Source of the DNA: an uncultured Ruminococcus sp.
GTDB taxonomy: Bacteria > Bacillota > Clostridia > Oscillospirales > CAG-272
Reading direction: 5' to 3'
Length of the DNA stretch: 13,036 bases
NCBI GenBank assembly: GCA_902803255.1
Contig: CADCPG010000109.1
Span: forward strand, 1 to 13,036
The notes under the pieces were generated by a model. It did no database searches, was not told the origin of the DNA, and worked only from the letters and a program-made list of their open reading frames with translations. The first letter of the stretch is position 1; each line of letters begins with the position of its first letter. Both the position numbers and the translations under genes were made by a program. This document shows, piece by piece, positions 7,384 to 13,036 of this stretch.

Positions 7384-8405
7384 TTCAACAGGTCCCAGTC
7401 GAACAGCACCCCCGACGGGAAGTTCGGGTCGGCGGCGAGCCTGCCGAAAACTTCGGGACACTCCTCAGGAGAGTGTTTCTCCGACACGAGCGACTTCATA
7501 TCTATCCTGCCGAGCGACTGCAGACGCATCTGGGCGCCGAGATCGTCCCGGTAGGTCCAGCATCCGGGATAGGAATCGTGGACCGGACGCGCGAAATTGT
7601 GAGCGCCTATGAGCTGAACTCCGGGGAAATGAACGTCATGGTAGAGATCCATAACGTCCGGCGTCCTGGTGCATCCGAGAAGGGCGACCCTTCCCATCGG
7701 CGCACAGCAGCGCAGAGCGCTGTTGAGGGCTTTGTAGCTGCCGGTCGCCTCTATGGTGACGTCGACGCCTTTTCCGCCCGTGAGCGCCTTCATACGCGCC
7801 TCGTAGTCGCCTTCAAGGGGGTCGACGACGAAATCGGCGCCGTACTTCCTGGCTTTTTCCCGGCAGTCCGGATTGAGATCGACGCCTATGACCGGCGTCG
7901 CTCCCGCGGCCCTGGCGAACTGGACCGCGAGTATCCCCAGTATGCCGAGTCCGACGACCGACACGCTCTCGCCGAGCTCAAGACGCGTCTTCCTTATAGC
8001 GTTCTCGGGGAAGCAGCCGATGACCATGAGCGCGGCTTCCTCGTCCGTCAGCGACTCCGGTGTGATCGGAACGGCTTTTTCCTCCGGTATCACGTTGTAT
8101 TCGCAGTGTTTGCCGAAATATATGATCACCCTCTGTCCCGGCCGCACTTCCCTGACCGCGCTTCCCGTTTCGACGACAGTTCCTACGCCGCAGTATCCGA
8201 CCTTCCGCGGAAAGTTGCCGTTGCAGAGCCTCCGCACTCCGGATATGTTGACCTCACCGACGAGGTTCGCCCTCTCGGTACCGCTGCTGATGGCGGTGTA
8301 TTTCGTTTTTACTCTCACCTCTCCGGGCTTCAGCTCGTCCGGGATATCGTATTCGAGAAGCTCGGCTTTGCCCGGCGCGGTGAAAACGATCTGTCTGTTT
8401 TTCAT
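7380..8405 (-). CDS. Zinc-less medium-chain dehydrogenase (MDR alcohol dehydrogenase-like)
   Basis: A 341-residue MDR-family dehydrogenase. The N-terminal GroES-like fold reads LKPGEVRVKTKYTAISSGTER, where zinc enzymes have a Cys-Gly ligand motif, and GYCGVGTVVETG replaces the GHE motif. No structural four-cysteine zinc loop is present, so catalysis without zinc is likely. The Rossmann fold has GLGILG (152-157) and D176 at the end of the second strand, suggesting NAD(H) rather than NADP(H). It belongs to the branch often found beside, or fused to, Gfo/Idh/MocA oxidoreductases. Here its stop codon overlaps the start of such a gene by four bases. The ATG at 8405 is preceded by GAGGA at seven bases' distance, inside the end of the solute-binding protein gene. 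Probably acts on a sugar or polyol-derived hydroxyl; the exact reaction is unknown. Confidence 0.87.
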   Translation of the reverse strand: MKNRQIVFTAPGKAELLEYDIPDELKPGEVRVKTKYTAISSGTERANLVGEVNISGVRRLCNGNFPRKVGYCGVGTVVETGSAVREVRPGQRVIIYFGKHCEYNVIPEEKAVPITPESLTDEEAALMVIGCFPENAIRKTRLELGESVSVVGLGILGILAVQFARAAGATPVIGVDLNPDCREKARKYGADFVVDPLEGDYEARMKALTGGKGVDVTIEATGSYKALNSALRCCAPMGRVALLGCTRTPDVMDLYHDVHFPGVQLIGAHNFARPVHDSYPGCWTYRDDLGAQMRLQSLGRIDMKSLVSEKHSPEECPEVFGRLAADPNFPSGVLFDWDLLK

Positions 8406-8408
8406 TCC

Positions 8409-9905
8409 TCATTCCTCGTATTCCTGCATATAGCTTTCAAGAGTCTTGCGCAGCTGGCTGACCTTGCCTTTCCATACCGAGACCGGCTGGGAGTAGAAAC
8501 CGCTGTCGGCGGTGTTCGCCAGCGTCATTGCAGTAAGTCCGATACCGTTCCCGACGGTGCCGAACAGCTCGTTTGAAGTCATCCTGAGCCTGGCACGTAT
8601 AAGATCGAGCATCTCAACGTTCTTGTCGACGTTGTTGTACTGGAATTTCAGGGAAACGTCGTAATACTCGGGTATGATCGTCTCGCGCCCGTACCATCCC
8701 AGAAACTCCGCGACTTTGCCGGACAGATCGTCCGACTTTACATTGGCGGGGAAGAATACCGCGTCGAACGCCGACATGTTCGCGCTTATATAATCGCTCT
8801 GATTGAAATCGAACATCGGCATGGGGAGCATCGCGTACTGACTCTCCATTTCGGTGAGTTTCTGAGCCGTATACACGAGGAACGTCAGGAACAGGCACCT
8901 GTTGTCCGCGAAGGGCTTGATGCCGCCGTTGTCCCCGAGTATAGAACCGAAATAGAAAACGTTGTTCTGCCGGCTCGCCCTGTAAAGCTTGTCGATAAAC
9001 GTCAGGGCTTTGTCGTCGAGAGCCTCGACCCAGTTGTAGTTTCCGGCATCGTCCTTCGAAATAAGGTTCACGTCCGCGCAGCTCCACATGACCCGCGAGC
9101 CGATCCCGACGTTCGCCCAGCCGAAAATGTCCTTGTCGGGAGATATGGCGAGATCGCCGTCCTCGTCGTGAGCCACCGCTTTGGTGAGTTCGAGGAATTT
9201 GTCGACCGTCCACTCGCGGTCCTTGACGAGTTTGTAGTAATCAACGCCGAGACGGTACGTCTCGCTGACTTCGAGATTGGCGAAAACGCAGCCCATATAA
9301 CCGTACGTGCTCCTGTTTATGTCGCCGACAAGACAGATCAGCTTCCCCGCGACCGACGCGTCCTCGGCGATCTGACTGACCCACCATTCATGAGAAAGGT
9401 CGACCGACTCCATCTCGTTAACGTTGAGGTATATGCCCACGAGGCCTCCCATGATGCCGGTGTTAAGTCCCATATTTACAAGATCGAATGAGGATTCCGA
9501 ATTCGATGCTACATCGTTGTAGATCATATCCGGCATCTTGCTGTTCCACTGCCCCGGCTCGAGGCGGAACTCAAATTTTATACCGAGATACTCTTCAGCG
9601 GCGAGAAGACGCGCGTACGTTGCGTCGTTGAGGCGGTTGCCGTTGGTCGTCTCGGCGTAAAGATCCTCCGGGAGATCCGACGCGTTGTTCTGAAGGATGA
9701 CGAACTTGCTGCCGCCGTTGTCCTCAGACGCGAATCCGAGCATCTGCTCATTGGTTTTTACGCCCGTCCCGCCGGAGCCGTTCACATCGTCGGTGACGGC
9801 GTACGGTGTAGTCACGTCTTCTTTTCCGTTACCGGCACATCCGGAAAGGAAAAGCAGTCCGGACAGCATTGACAGGGCAAGTATGAATGACAGTTTGGAT
9901 TTCAT
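8409..9905 (-). CDS. ABC-transporter sugar-type extracellular solute-binding lipoprotein
   Basis: A 498-residue lipoprotein whose signal peptide ends in FLSGC (acylated C23). An acidic/Gly/Ser linker follows, then a body with the pattern of large family-1-type (carbohydrate) solute-binding proteins: EYLGIKFEF, SFDLVNMGLNTG, then WTVDKFLELTKAV, FGWANVG, YAMLPMPMFD and a helical C-terminus. Such proteins capture oligosaccharides outside the membrane and hand them to ABC permeases. No permease or ATPase gene lies in the window, so it is either served by transporters elsewhere or acts as a sensor or binding protein. AGGA lies ten bases before the ATG. It is the first gene of the apparent operon and ends three bases before the dehydrogenase start. 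It is divergent from the AraC-family gene. Class is firm; ligand is inferred only from context. Confidence 0.87.
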   Translation of the reverse strand: MKSKLSFILALSMLSGLLFLSGCAGNGKEDVTTPYAVTDDVNGSGGTGVKTNEQMLGFASEDNGGSKFVILQNNASDLPEDLYAETTNGNRLNDATYARLLAAEEYLGIKFEFRLEPGQWNSKMPDMIYNDVASNSESSFDLVNMGLNTGIMGGLVGIYLNVNEMESVDLSHEWWVSQIAEDASVAGKLICLVGDINRSTYGYMGCVFANLEVSETYRLGVDYYKLVKDREWTVDKFLELTKAVAHDEDGDLAISPDKDIFGWANVGIGSRVMWSCADVNLISKDDAGNYNWVEALDDKALTFIDKLYRASRQNNVFYFGSILGDNGGIKPFADNRCLFLTFLVYTAQKLTEMESQYAMLPMPMFDFNQSDYISANMSAFDAVFFPANVKSDDLSGKVAEFLGWYGRETIIPEYYDVSLKFQYNNVDKNVEMLDLIRARLRMTSNELFGTVGNGIGLTAMTLANTADSGFYSQPVSVWKGKVSQLRKTLESYMQEYEE

Positions 9906-9941
9906 ATCTCAGCGATCCTTTCGTTAGGCTTTAACTGTGCG

Positions 9942-9975
9942 ATTATATTATAAACTCTTGATTTTCAGCGGAAAA
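9942..9975 (-). promoter_or_regulatory. Promoter of the seven-gene operon
   Basis: On the minus strand a perfect TATAAT (9952-9947), overlapping a second one (9947-9942), is preceded 17 bp upstream by a weak -35, TTTTCC (9975-9970). A good -10 with a poor -35 is the pattern expected for an activator-dependent promoter. The 17-bp shared element ends 44 bp upstream of the -10. The promoter overlaps the divergent araC promoter. Confidence 0.55.
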
Positions 9976-9986
9976 TGTGATATACT
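9958..9986 (+). promoter_or_regulatory. Promoter of the AraC-family gene
   Basis: TTGATT (-35, 9958-9963), a 17-bp spacer and TATACT (-10, 9981-9986), with an extended TG one base before the -10. This is a strong sigma-A-type promoter. The predicted start near 9993 places the 17-bp shared element immediately downstream, a position where a bound protein would block transcription. Confidence 0.65.
9961..9976. promoter_or_regulatory. Inverted repeat inside the divergent promoters
   Basis: ATTTTC and GAAAAT form perfect 6-bp arms around a 4-bp centre. The dyad covers the -35 of the operon promoter and the -35/spacer of the araC promoter, so a bound protein could affect both. Half of it (ACATTTT..CGCT on the minus strand) recurs upstream of the GLUG gene. 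It may be an operator, but the arms are short and AT-rich. Confidence 0.35.
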
Positions 9987-9996
9987 GTTTTAAAAG

Positions 9997-10013
9997 GCAA
10001 CTATTCTGCTGTT
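9997..10013 (-). repeat. 17-bp shared element, copy 1 (candidate AraC-family binding site)
   Basis: On the plus strand GCAACTATTCTGCTGTT, identical over 17 bp to 12596-12612. Relative to the minus-strand operon promoter it ends 44 bp upstream of the TATAAT, centred at about -64, a usual location for an activator. On the other side it lies just after the predicted araC transcription start. Confidence 0.65.
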
Positions 10014-10046
10014 GTACGTCCTTGAACGACATTCTTGAGGTATTCT

Positions 10047-10850
10047 ATGGAAACATTTATGAAAACGCGCAAGCGCCTTGCCGCCGGTTCCCTGATGGCG
10101 GTCCGTTCCGAATACGAAAGCGAACACTGCTTTGAACCGCAAAAGGGAAAGATCTATAACAGTTTCGGATATATCGAAAGCGGCAGCGCCGTTTTCCGTT
10201 CGGCCGCGGGAACGGTATGTGCCGGGTCGGGCGATCTGATCTACATACCCGAAGGGCTAAAATACTGCTCCACCTGGTCGGGAGACGGGAAGATCGTCTT
10301 TTACAGCATCCATTTCAGATCCGAGATATCCGGCTCGCCCTTCTGGTCGTCGCTTGCCCTGCAGCGCGTCGCCCCGCTCAGCGGAGGGGCGTGCGCGGAA
10401 AAGGTGAAGAAGATCTATGAACTCTGCGGTTCGGAATCGTTTGCCGGTCAGCTGGAGGGTTACAGTCTGTTTTACTCGCTTGCCTCCGAAGCGGCGAAAA
10501 GCATGACCGAGCGCTTCTCGGGGGACTTTCCCCACCTGCTCACAAGGGCGCTCTCCTTCATCGACTCCGGTTTCACGTCTATCGGATCGGTCTCGGAGAT
10601 CGCAGAATACTGCTTTATCAGCGAGTCGCGTCTGTATCATCTGTTCAAGGAGTATCTGAATACCACTCCCGTTACCTATCTCAACAGGGTAAAGATCCTT
10701 CAGGCGACCGAAATGATGAAGGATCCTTCGCTTTCACTTGAACATATAGCATCCGAAATGAATTTCAATTCGGAGTACAGCTTCAGAAAAACATTTATCC
10801 GGGTGACGGGGACCACTCCGTCCGATTTCAGAAAAAACAGGGCGCACTGA
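10047..10850 (+). CDS. AraC-family transcriptional regulator
   Basis: A 267-residue DNA-binding regulator. The N-terminal cupin-like sensor domain (about residues 25-95) contains FGYIESGSAVF and GDLIYIPEG, typical of effector-binding AraC proteins that sense sugars. The C-terminal AraC domain (about 165-263) has two helix-turn-helix units. The first is in SVSEIAEYCFISESRLYHLF and the second in SLEHIASEMNFNSEYSFRKTF, which leads into the family ending GTTPSDFRKN. The ATG at 10047 is chosen because TGAGG lies six bases upstream; a TTG at 10035 would overlap that site. It is the only plus-strand gene, divergent from the operon and convergent with the wall-anchored GLUG gene. It is the natural candidate regulator of both. 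Family is certain; targets and ligand are inferred. Confidence 0.92.
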   Translation: METFMKTRKRLAAGSLMAVRSEYESEHCFEPQKGKIYNSFGYIESGSAVFRSAAGTVCAGSGDLIYIPEGLKYCSTWSGDGKIVFYSIHFRSEISGSPFWSSLALQRVAPLSGGACAEKVKKIYELCGSESFAGQLEGYSLFYSLASEAAKSMTERFSGDFPHLLTRALSFIDSGFTSIGSVSEIAEYCFISESRLYHLFKEYLNTTPVTYLNRVKILQATEMMKDPSLSLEHIASEMNFNSEYSFRKTFIRVTGTTPSDFRKNRAH

Positions 10851-10867
10851 AAAACCAACGTGCTGAA

Positions 10868-10912
10868 CAGGGGATGTTGAAAACTCTTTTTCCGAGTTTT
10901 CAACATCCCCTG
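10868..10912. terminator. Perfect 19-bp hairpin between convergent genes
   Basis: CAGGGGATGTTGAAAACTC (10868-10886) and its exact reverse complement (10894-10912) flank a 7-base loop, TTTTTCC. It lies 17 bases after the araC stop and 20 bases from the stop of the convergent GLUG gene, so it can serve both. Neither side has a proper T-tract directly after the stem, so the terminator call rests on position and stem strength; mutual blocking or 3'-end protection of mRNA are alternatives. Confidence 0.6.
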
Positions 10913-10932
10913 AAGTTATTCGGTCAGTTATG

Positions 10933-12501
10933 TCAGTCTTCGATCTTTCTGAACTTTACGAAATACACGGCGCAGGCAGCGGCGATCAGAGCTGCGACGG
11001 TCACCGCGACGACAGCGTTGATGCTGTCGCCGGTGGGAGGAGTGGTCTGACCCGGCTGATCGGTGGTCACGTCGGTCGTTGCGCCTGTCCCGGCGGGCTC
11101 GTCCTGTTTGTTCACGTCGATGCCGTTGATCTTGAGCGTGGACTTTGCGATGAGACCTTTGATCTCGGCGGCTCTGGCGGTCGCACGGGCGGCGTCGTAT
11201 ACCCACGTCGCCTTGTCGGCTTCGATCTTGTCCGCCGGCGCTACGTTGTACGCAACGGCGATCGGCAGCGTGTCGTCCGCGGCGGATACGGCATCGGTGA
11301 TGCCTCTGGTGTTATCGGGGCAGCCGGGAGCGTAGAAGGCGCCGGCGATCGCGGCGGCTCTGGGCTCTTTTCCTCCGACGCCCTGGATGTCGGACGACGT
11401 GTTAACGCACTTCTCGACGAAGATATGCGCATAGTTGTTGGGAGCGTTCCCCACCATTCCTCCGACATAGGAGTAGGCGCTACCGCCGTCGTTCTGCTTC
11501 GCGCAGAGCTTTCCGGTGTTGAGGCAGTTTGTGATCTTAAGATAATTCTCTTTGACCGCGGTATAGAAGTTTCCTACGATCCCTCCGACCGCGACAGCCA
11601 CGTTACCTTCGGCGGTTCCCGAGATCTCACCGTTGTTGATGCAGTTTTCGATCACCGAGTAGCGGTCGCTGACGCTTTCGTCAGCCTCTTTGGCGGGGCC
11701 GGTGCAGTATGCGGCGAAGCCCGCGATGTTGACGCCTTTGGATCCGGTGGTGGAGGCTGTCACTTTACCGTTGTTGACGCAGCCCTTGAAAGTGCAGCGG
11801 ATGAACTGTCCGGTAAATCCGCCGAGTCTGGCGACGTTGGAGGCGTCGGTGGTAAGGTTGCCGTTGTTCACGCAGTTTTCGACGACCGCGAGATACATCT
11901 GTCCGAACAGTCCTCCTGCGCGGGGCTGCTGGGTCTGAGAGGCAAGAGTAATGTCAACATTCGACGTGATGTTGGTGAAAACAGCGTTTTTCTTTCCGGC
12001 GACGGCAACGTTGTTGTTGACCTGTCCGGCGACGGCGCCGACCGAAGGAGCCGCGTCGGTACCGCTGCCGCTGATATTGATCGAGCCGTCGATCGTGAGG
12101 TTGCAGACGCCCGCCTCGTTATCCGCGGCGACGATCTTTCCGAAAAGTCCGGTGAAGTTGGAAAGCTTGGTGATTGAGAAGCCGGATATCTTGTGGCCCT
12201 TTCCGTTGTAGATCCCCGAGAACGGATTGGTTCCGTCTCCGATCGGAGTCCATTCCTTGCCGCCGAGATCTATGTCGGCGGTCTGAACGAAATACTTCCC
12301 GTCGAGCGTATCTCCGCCGGCGACGACTTCGCCGATCTTGGCAAGCTTCGCCGCGGTGTCGATTACATACGGGTCGGCTTCGGTGCCCGATCCGGTATAT
12401 GCCTCTTTGCCCGTACCGTCCCACGCGGCGGCTCCTGCAAAGAACGGGATGCACGTAAAGACGAGAACGGCGGCAAAAATGACCGCTGTGATCTTTTTCA
12501 T
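10933..12501 (-). CDS. GLUG-repeat surface protein with sortase-like C-terminal anchor
   Basis: A 522-residue exported protein. A signal peptide (MKKITAVIFAAVLVF..., cleavage about residue 24-26) is followed by a GLUG beta-helix beginning with WTPIGDGTNPFSGIYNGKGH and GLFG. At least five repeats follow (GLFGQ, GFTGQ, GFAAY, GIVGN, GMVGN), each with a turn of the form C-V/I/L-N-N/T-G, which aligns cysteines along the helix. A Thr/Pro/Gly-rich spacer precedes TPPTG (487-491), a hydrophobic segment (about 494-513) and the basic tail KFRK. This resembles an LPXTG-type sorting signal with Thr in place of Leu, so either covalent wall anchoring or a plain membrane anchor is possible. The ATG at 12501 is preceded by AAGGAGG at seven bases. 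It is a single-gene unit with its own promoter, paralogous to the operon's GLUG protein. Role probably adhesion or glycan binding. Confidence 0.85.
   Translation of the reverse strand: MKKITAVIFAAVLVFTCIPFFAGAAAWDGTGKEAYTGSGTEADPYVIDTAAKLAKIGEVVAGGDTLDGKYFVQTADIDLGGKEWTPIGDGTNPFSGIYNGKGHKISGFSITKLSNFTGLFGKIVAADNEAGVCNLTIDGSINISGSGTDAAPSVGAVAGQVNNNVAVAGKKNAVFTNITSNVDITLASQTQQPRAGGLFGQMYLAVVENCVNNGNLTTDASNVARLGGFTGQFIRCTFKGCVNNGKVTASTTGSKGVNIAGFAAYCTGPAKEADESVSDRYSVIENCINNGEISGTAEGNVAVAVGGIVGNFYTAVKENYLKITNCLNTGKLCAKQNDGGSAYSYVGGMVGNAPNNYAHIFVEKCVNTSSDIQGVGGKEPRAAAIAGAFYAPGCPDNTRGITDAVSAADDTLPIAVAYNVAPADKIEADKATWVYDAARATARAAEIKGLIAKSTLKINGIDVNKQDEPAGTGATTDVTTDQPGQTTPPTGDSINAVVAVTVAALIAAACAVYFVKFRKIED
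11630..11886 (-). repeat. In-frame DNA repeats in the GLUG gene
   Basis: CCGTTGTT followed by GATGCAG, GACGCAG or CACGCAG occurs at 11630, 11768 and 11861. The spacings of 138 and 93 bases are multiples of three. On the coding strand each encodes the C-V/I-N-N-G turn of a beta-helix repeat, which suggests growth of the gene by internal duplication. Confidence 0.6.
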
Positions 12502-12546
12502 GACGTTTCCTCCTTGAGAAAGCATGTTTATAAATTCACTAATCAC

Positions 12547-12575
12547 ATTATACTATCTTACCAATGCAAGTAAAA
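12547..12575 (-). promoter_or_regulatory. Promoter of the wall-anchored GLUG gene
   Basis: On the minus strand a perfect TATAAT (12552-12547) lies 45 bases before the start codon. The -35 position 17 bp upstream (TTTTAC) is poor, as expected for an activator-dependent promoter. The 17-bp shared element ends 43 bp upstream of the -10. Confidence 0.55.
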
Positions 12576-12595
12576 GCGAAAAAATGTTGAAGACC

Positions 12596-12612
12596 GCAAC
12601 TATTCTGCTGTT
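12596..12612 (-). repeat. 17-bp shared element, copy 2 (candidate AraC-family binding site)
   Basis: GCAACTATTCTGCTGTT on the plus strand, identical to 9997-10013. It has the same orientation and almost the same distance (43 versus 44 bp) to the -10 box of the downstream minus-strand gene, although the bases around it are not conserved. This points to a protein-binding site rather than a recent duplication. Confidence 0.65.
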
Positions 12613-12626
12613 TTTTGATCAAAAGG

Positions 12627-12658
12627 GCTGCCGGATCGCTTCAGAACGTTCCGGCAGC
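12627..12658 (-). terminator. Hairpin terminator downstream of the partial gene
   Basis: GCTGCCGGA (12627-12635) and TCCGGCAGC (12650-12658) form a perfect 9-bp GC-rich stem. On the minus strand it is followed by CCTTTTGATC; on the plus strand it is followed by a run of six T. It could therefore stop transcription in both directions. It lies 70 bases after the stop of the right-edge gene and separates that gene from the GLUG gene promoter. Confidence 0.65.
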
Positions 12659-12727
12659 GTTTTTTGACTGCTGTTACACGACAGTATACAACATGTGGCT
12701 AACAAAATATACGAAAACAGTTTCAGC

Positions 12728-13036
12728 TCAGAACCAGTATTTCAGTTCCGAAATATCCATGCCGGTTATTGCATCCACGGCCTCTGCCCGGAGCGGCTCC
12801 TGCCCTCTGCCGTAGAGGTTCCAGCCGCCCTGATCGAGCCGGCAGACGACGTCGCTTCCGTAATAGTTTTCCCAGGCGTATTTCATATGTTCCATGAACG
12901 CCTTGTATTTTAGGTTGAATCCTTTTTCATCGGCCGGCGTCCCGAAAACGACGCTGACGCTGTCTTTCATGTCCGGATCCGGGACCTTTTGGAGCCGGAG
13001 GCCCGGAAGCGGAGTCCCCAGAAAGTCGATATCCGA
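12728..13036 (-). CDS. C-terminal fragment of an unrecognised protein
   Basis: The reading frame is open from the window edge to a stop at 12728, giving 102 residues; the start lies outside. An internal ATG at 12970 exists but the frame is open upstream with protein-like composition, so this is taken as the end of a longer gene. The sequence includes VVFGTPADEKGF, an aromatic-rich helix-like part (KYKAFMEHMKYAWENYYG) and a tail ending ISELKYWF. No signal, membrane segment or catalytic motif is visible. I do not recognise the family. It runs in the same direction as the downstream GLUG gene but is separated from it by a hairpin terminator and a promoter, so it probably belongs to another unit. 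Confidence 0.6.
   Translation of the reverse strand, partial: SDIDFLGTPLPGLRLQKVPDPDMKDSVSVVFGTPADEKGFNLKYKAFMEHMKYAWENYYGSDVVCRLDQGGWNLYGRGQEPLRAEAVDAITGMDISELKYWF

Noticed and set aside
7384..7461. Upstream start for the Gfo/Idh/MocA gene
   Set aside because: The extra 26 residues lie inside the MDR gene and are not like the family; the ATG overlapping the previous stop is the natural start.
7323..8576. 417-codon open frame on the plus strand
   Set aside because: It is the antisense shadow of the MDR dehydrogenase gene; no recognisable domain or ribosome-binding context.
10035..10046. TTG start for the AraC-family gene
   Set aside because: The TTG overlaps the TGAGG ribosome-binding site, which is correctly placed for the ATG at 10047.
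10930..12177. 415-codon open frame on the plus strand
   Set aside because: It is antisense to the GLUG gene; its Gly/Val/Asp-rich repetitive translation comes from the repeats of the real gene.
12502..12546. Start 15 codons upstream of the GLUG gene
   Set aside because: It would put AAGGAGG inside the coding region and spoil the signal peptide; the ATG at 12501 has ideal spacing.
12613..12624. 12-bp palindrome TTTTGATCAAAA as an operator
   Set aside because: It coincides with the T/A-rich flanks of the neighbouring terminator and has no second copy in the window.
12667..12682. Possible third copy of the shared element (CTGCTGTT followed by ACACGAC)
   Set aside because: Only eight contiguous bases match and it has no matching promoter at the expected distance, so chance is more likely.
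1..13036. tRNA, rRNA, CRISPR arrays, insertion sequences or phage genes
   Set aside because: Nothing with the required structure or coding content was seen on either strand.

Overview
The window looks like chromosomal DNA of a Gram-positive anaerobe of the class Clostridia (Oscillospirales/Christensenellales-like). The DNA is moderately GC-rich. Ribosome-binding sites are of the AGGAGG type, secreted proteins are lipoproteins or carry Gram-positive signal peptides, one protein has a sortase-like C-terminus, and the domain types (GLUG beta-helix, InlB B-repeat, Cna_B, cadherin-like) are typical of clostridial surface proteins. The taxon is an inference; no rRNA or other marker gene is present.

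Layout. All genes but one lie on the minus strand, so the biological order runs from right to left. At the right edge is the C-terminal end of an unrecognised protein (12728-13036), followed by a hairpin terminator (12627-12658). Next comes a surface protein with GLUG-type repeats and a TPPTG-plus-membrane-segment tail (10933-12501). An AraC-family regulator (10047-10850) is the only plus-strand gene; a perfect 19-bp hairpin separates it from the convergent GLUG gene. Divergent from the regulator is an apparent seven-gene operon (9905 to 1394): sugar-binding lipoprotein, zinc-less MDR dehydrogenase, Gfo/Idh/MocA oxidoreductase, secreted GLUG protein, small cadherin-like lipoprotein, GH5-type lipoprotein glycosidase, and PIG3-like quinone oxidoreductase. 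Gaps are short throughout, and the MDR and Gfo/Idh/MocA genes overlap by four bases. At the left edge an intracellular GH10-type glycosidase (1-1307, 3' end outside the window) has its own promoter and a strong 5' stem-loop.

How the genes could work together (inference): the GH5 lipoprotein and the GLUG proteins act on or bind a polysaccharide at the cell surface. The solute-binding lipoprotein captures released oligosaccharides for an ABC permease encoded elsewhere. The cytoplasmic GH10 enzyme cuts the imported oligomers, and the paired dehydrogenases modify a sugar or sugar acid. The locus therefore resembles a Gram-positive polysaccharide-utilisation locus for a beta-1,4-linked plant glycan, possibly an unusual one, because both glycosidases have lost residues usually conserved in their active sites.

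Regulation. The most striking non-coding signal is a 17-bp sequence, GCAACTATTCTGCTGTT, present exactly twice: between araC and the operon (9997-10013) and upstream of the wall-anchored GLUG gene (12596-12612). In both places it has the same orientation and lies 43-44 bp upstream of a perfect TATAAT box. This suggests one activator site shared by two transcription units, most simply bound by the AraC-family protein encoded between them. No tRNA, rRNA, CRISPR array or mobile element was seen, and no gene-free stretch exceeds 300 bases.
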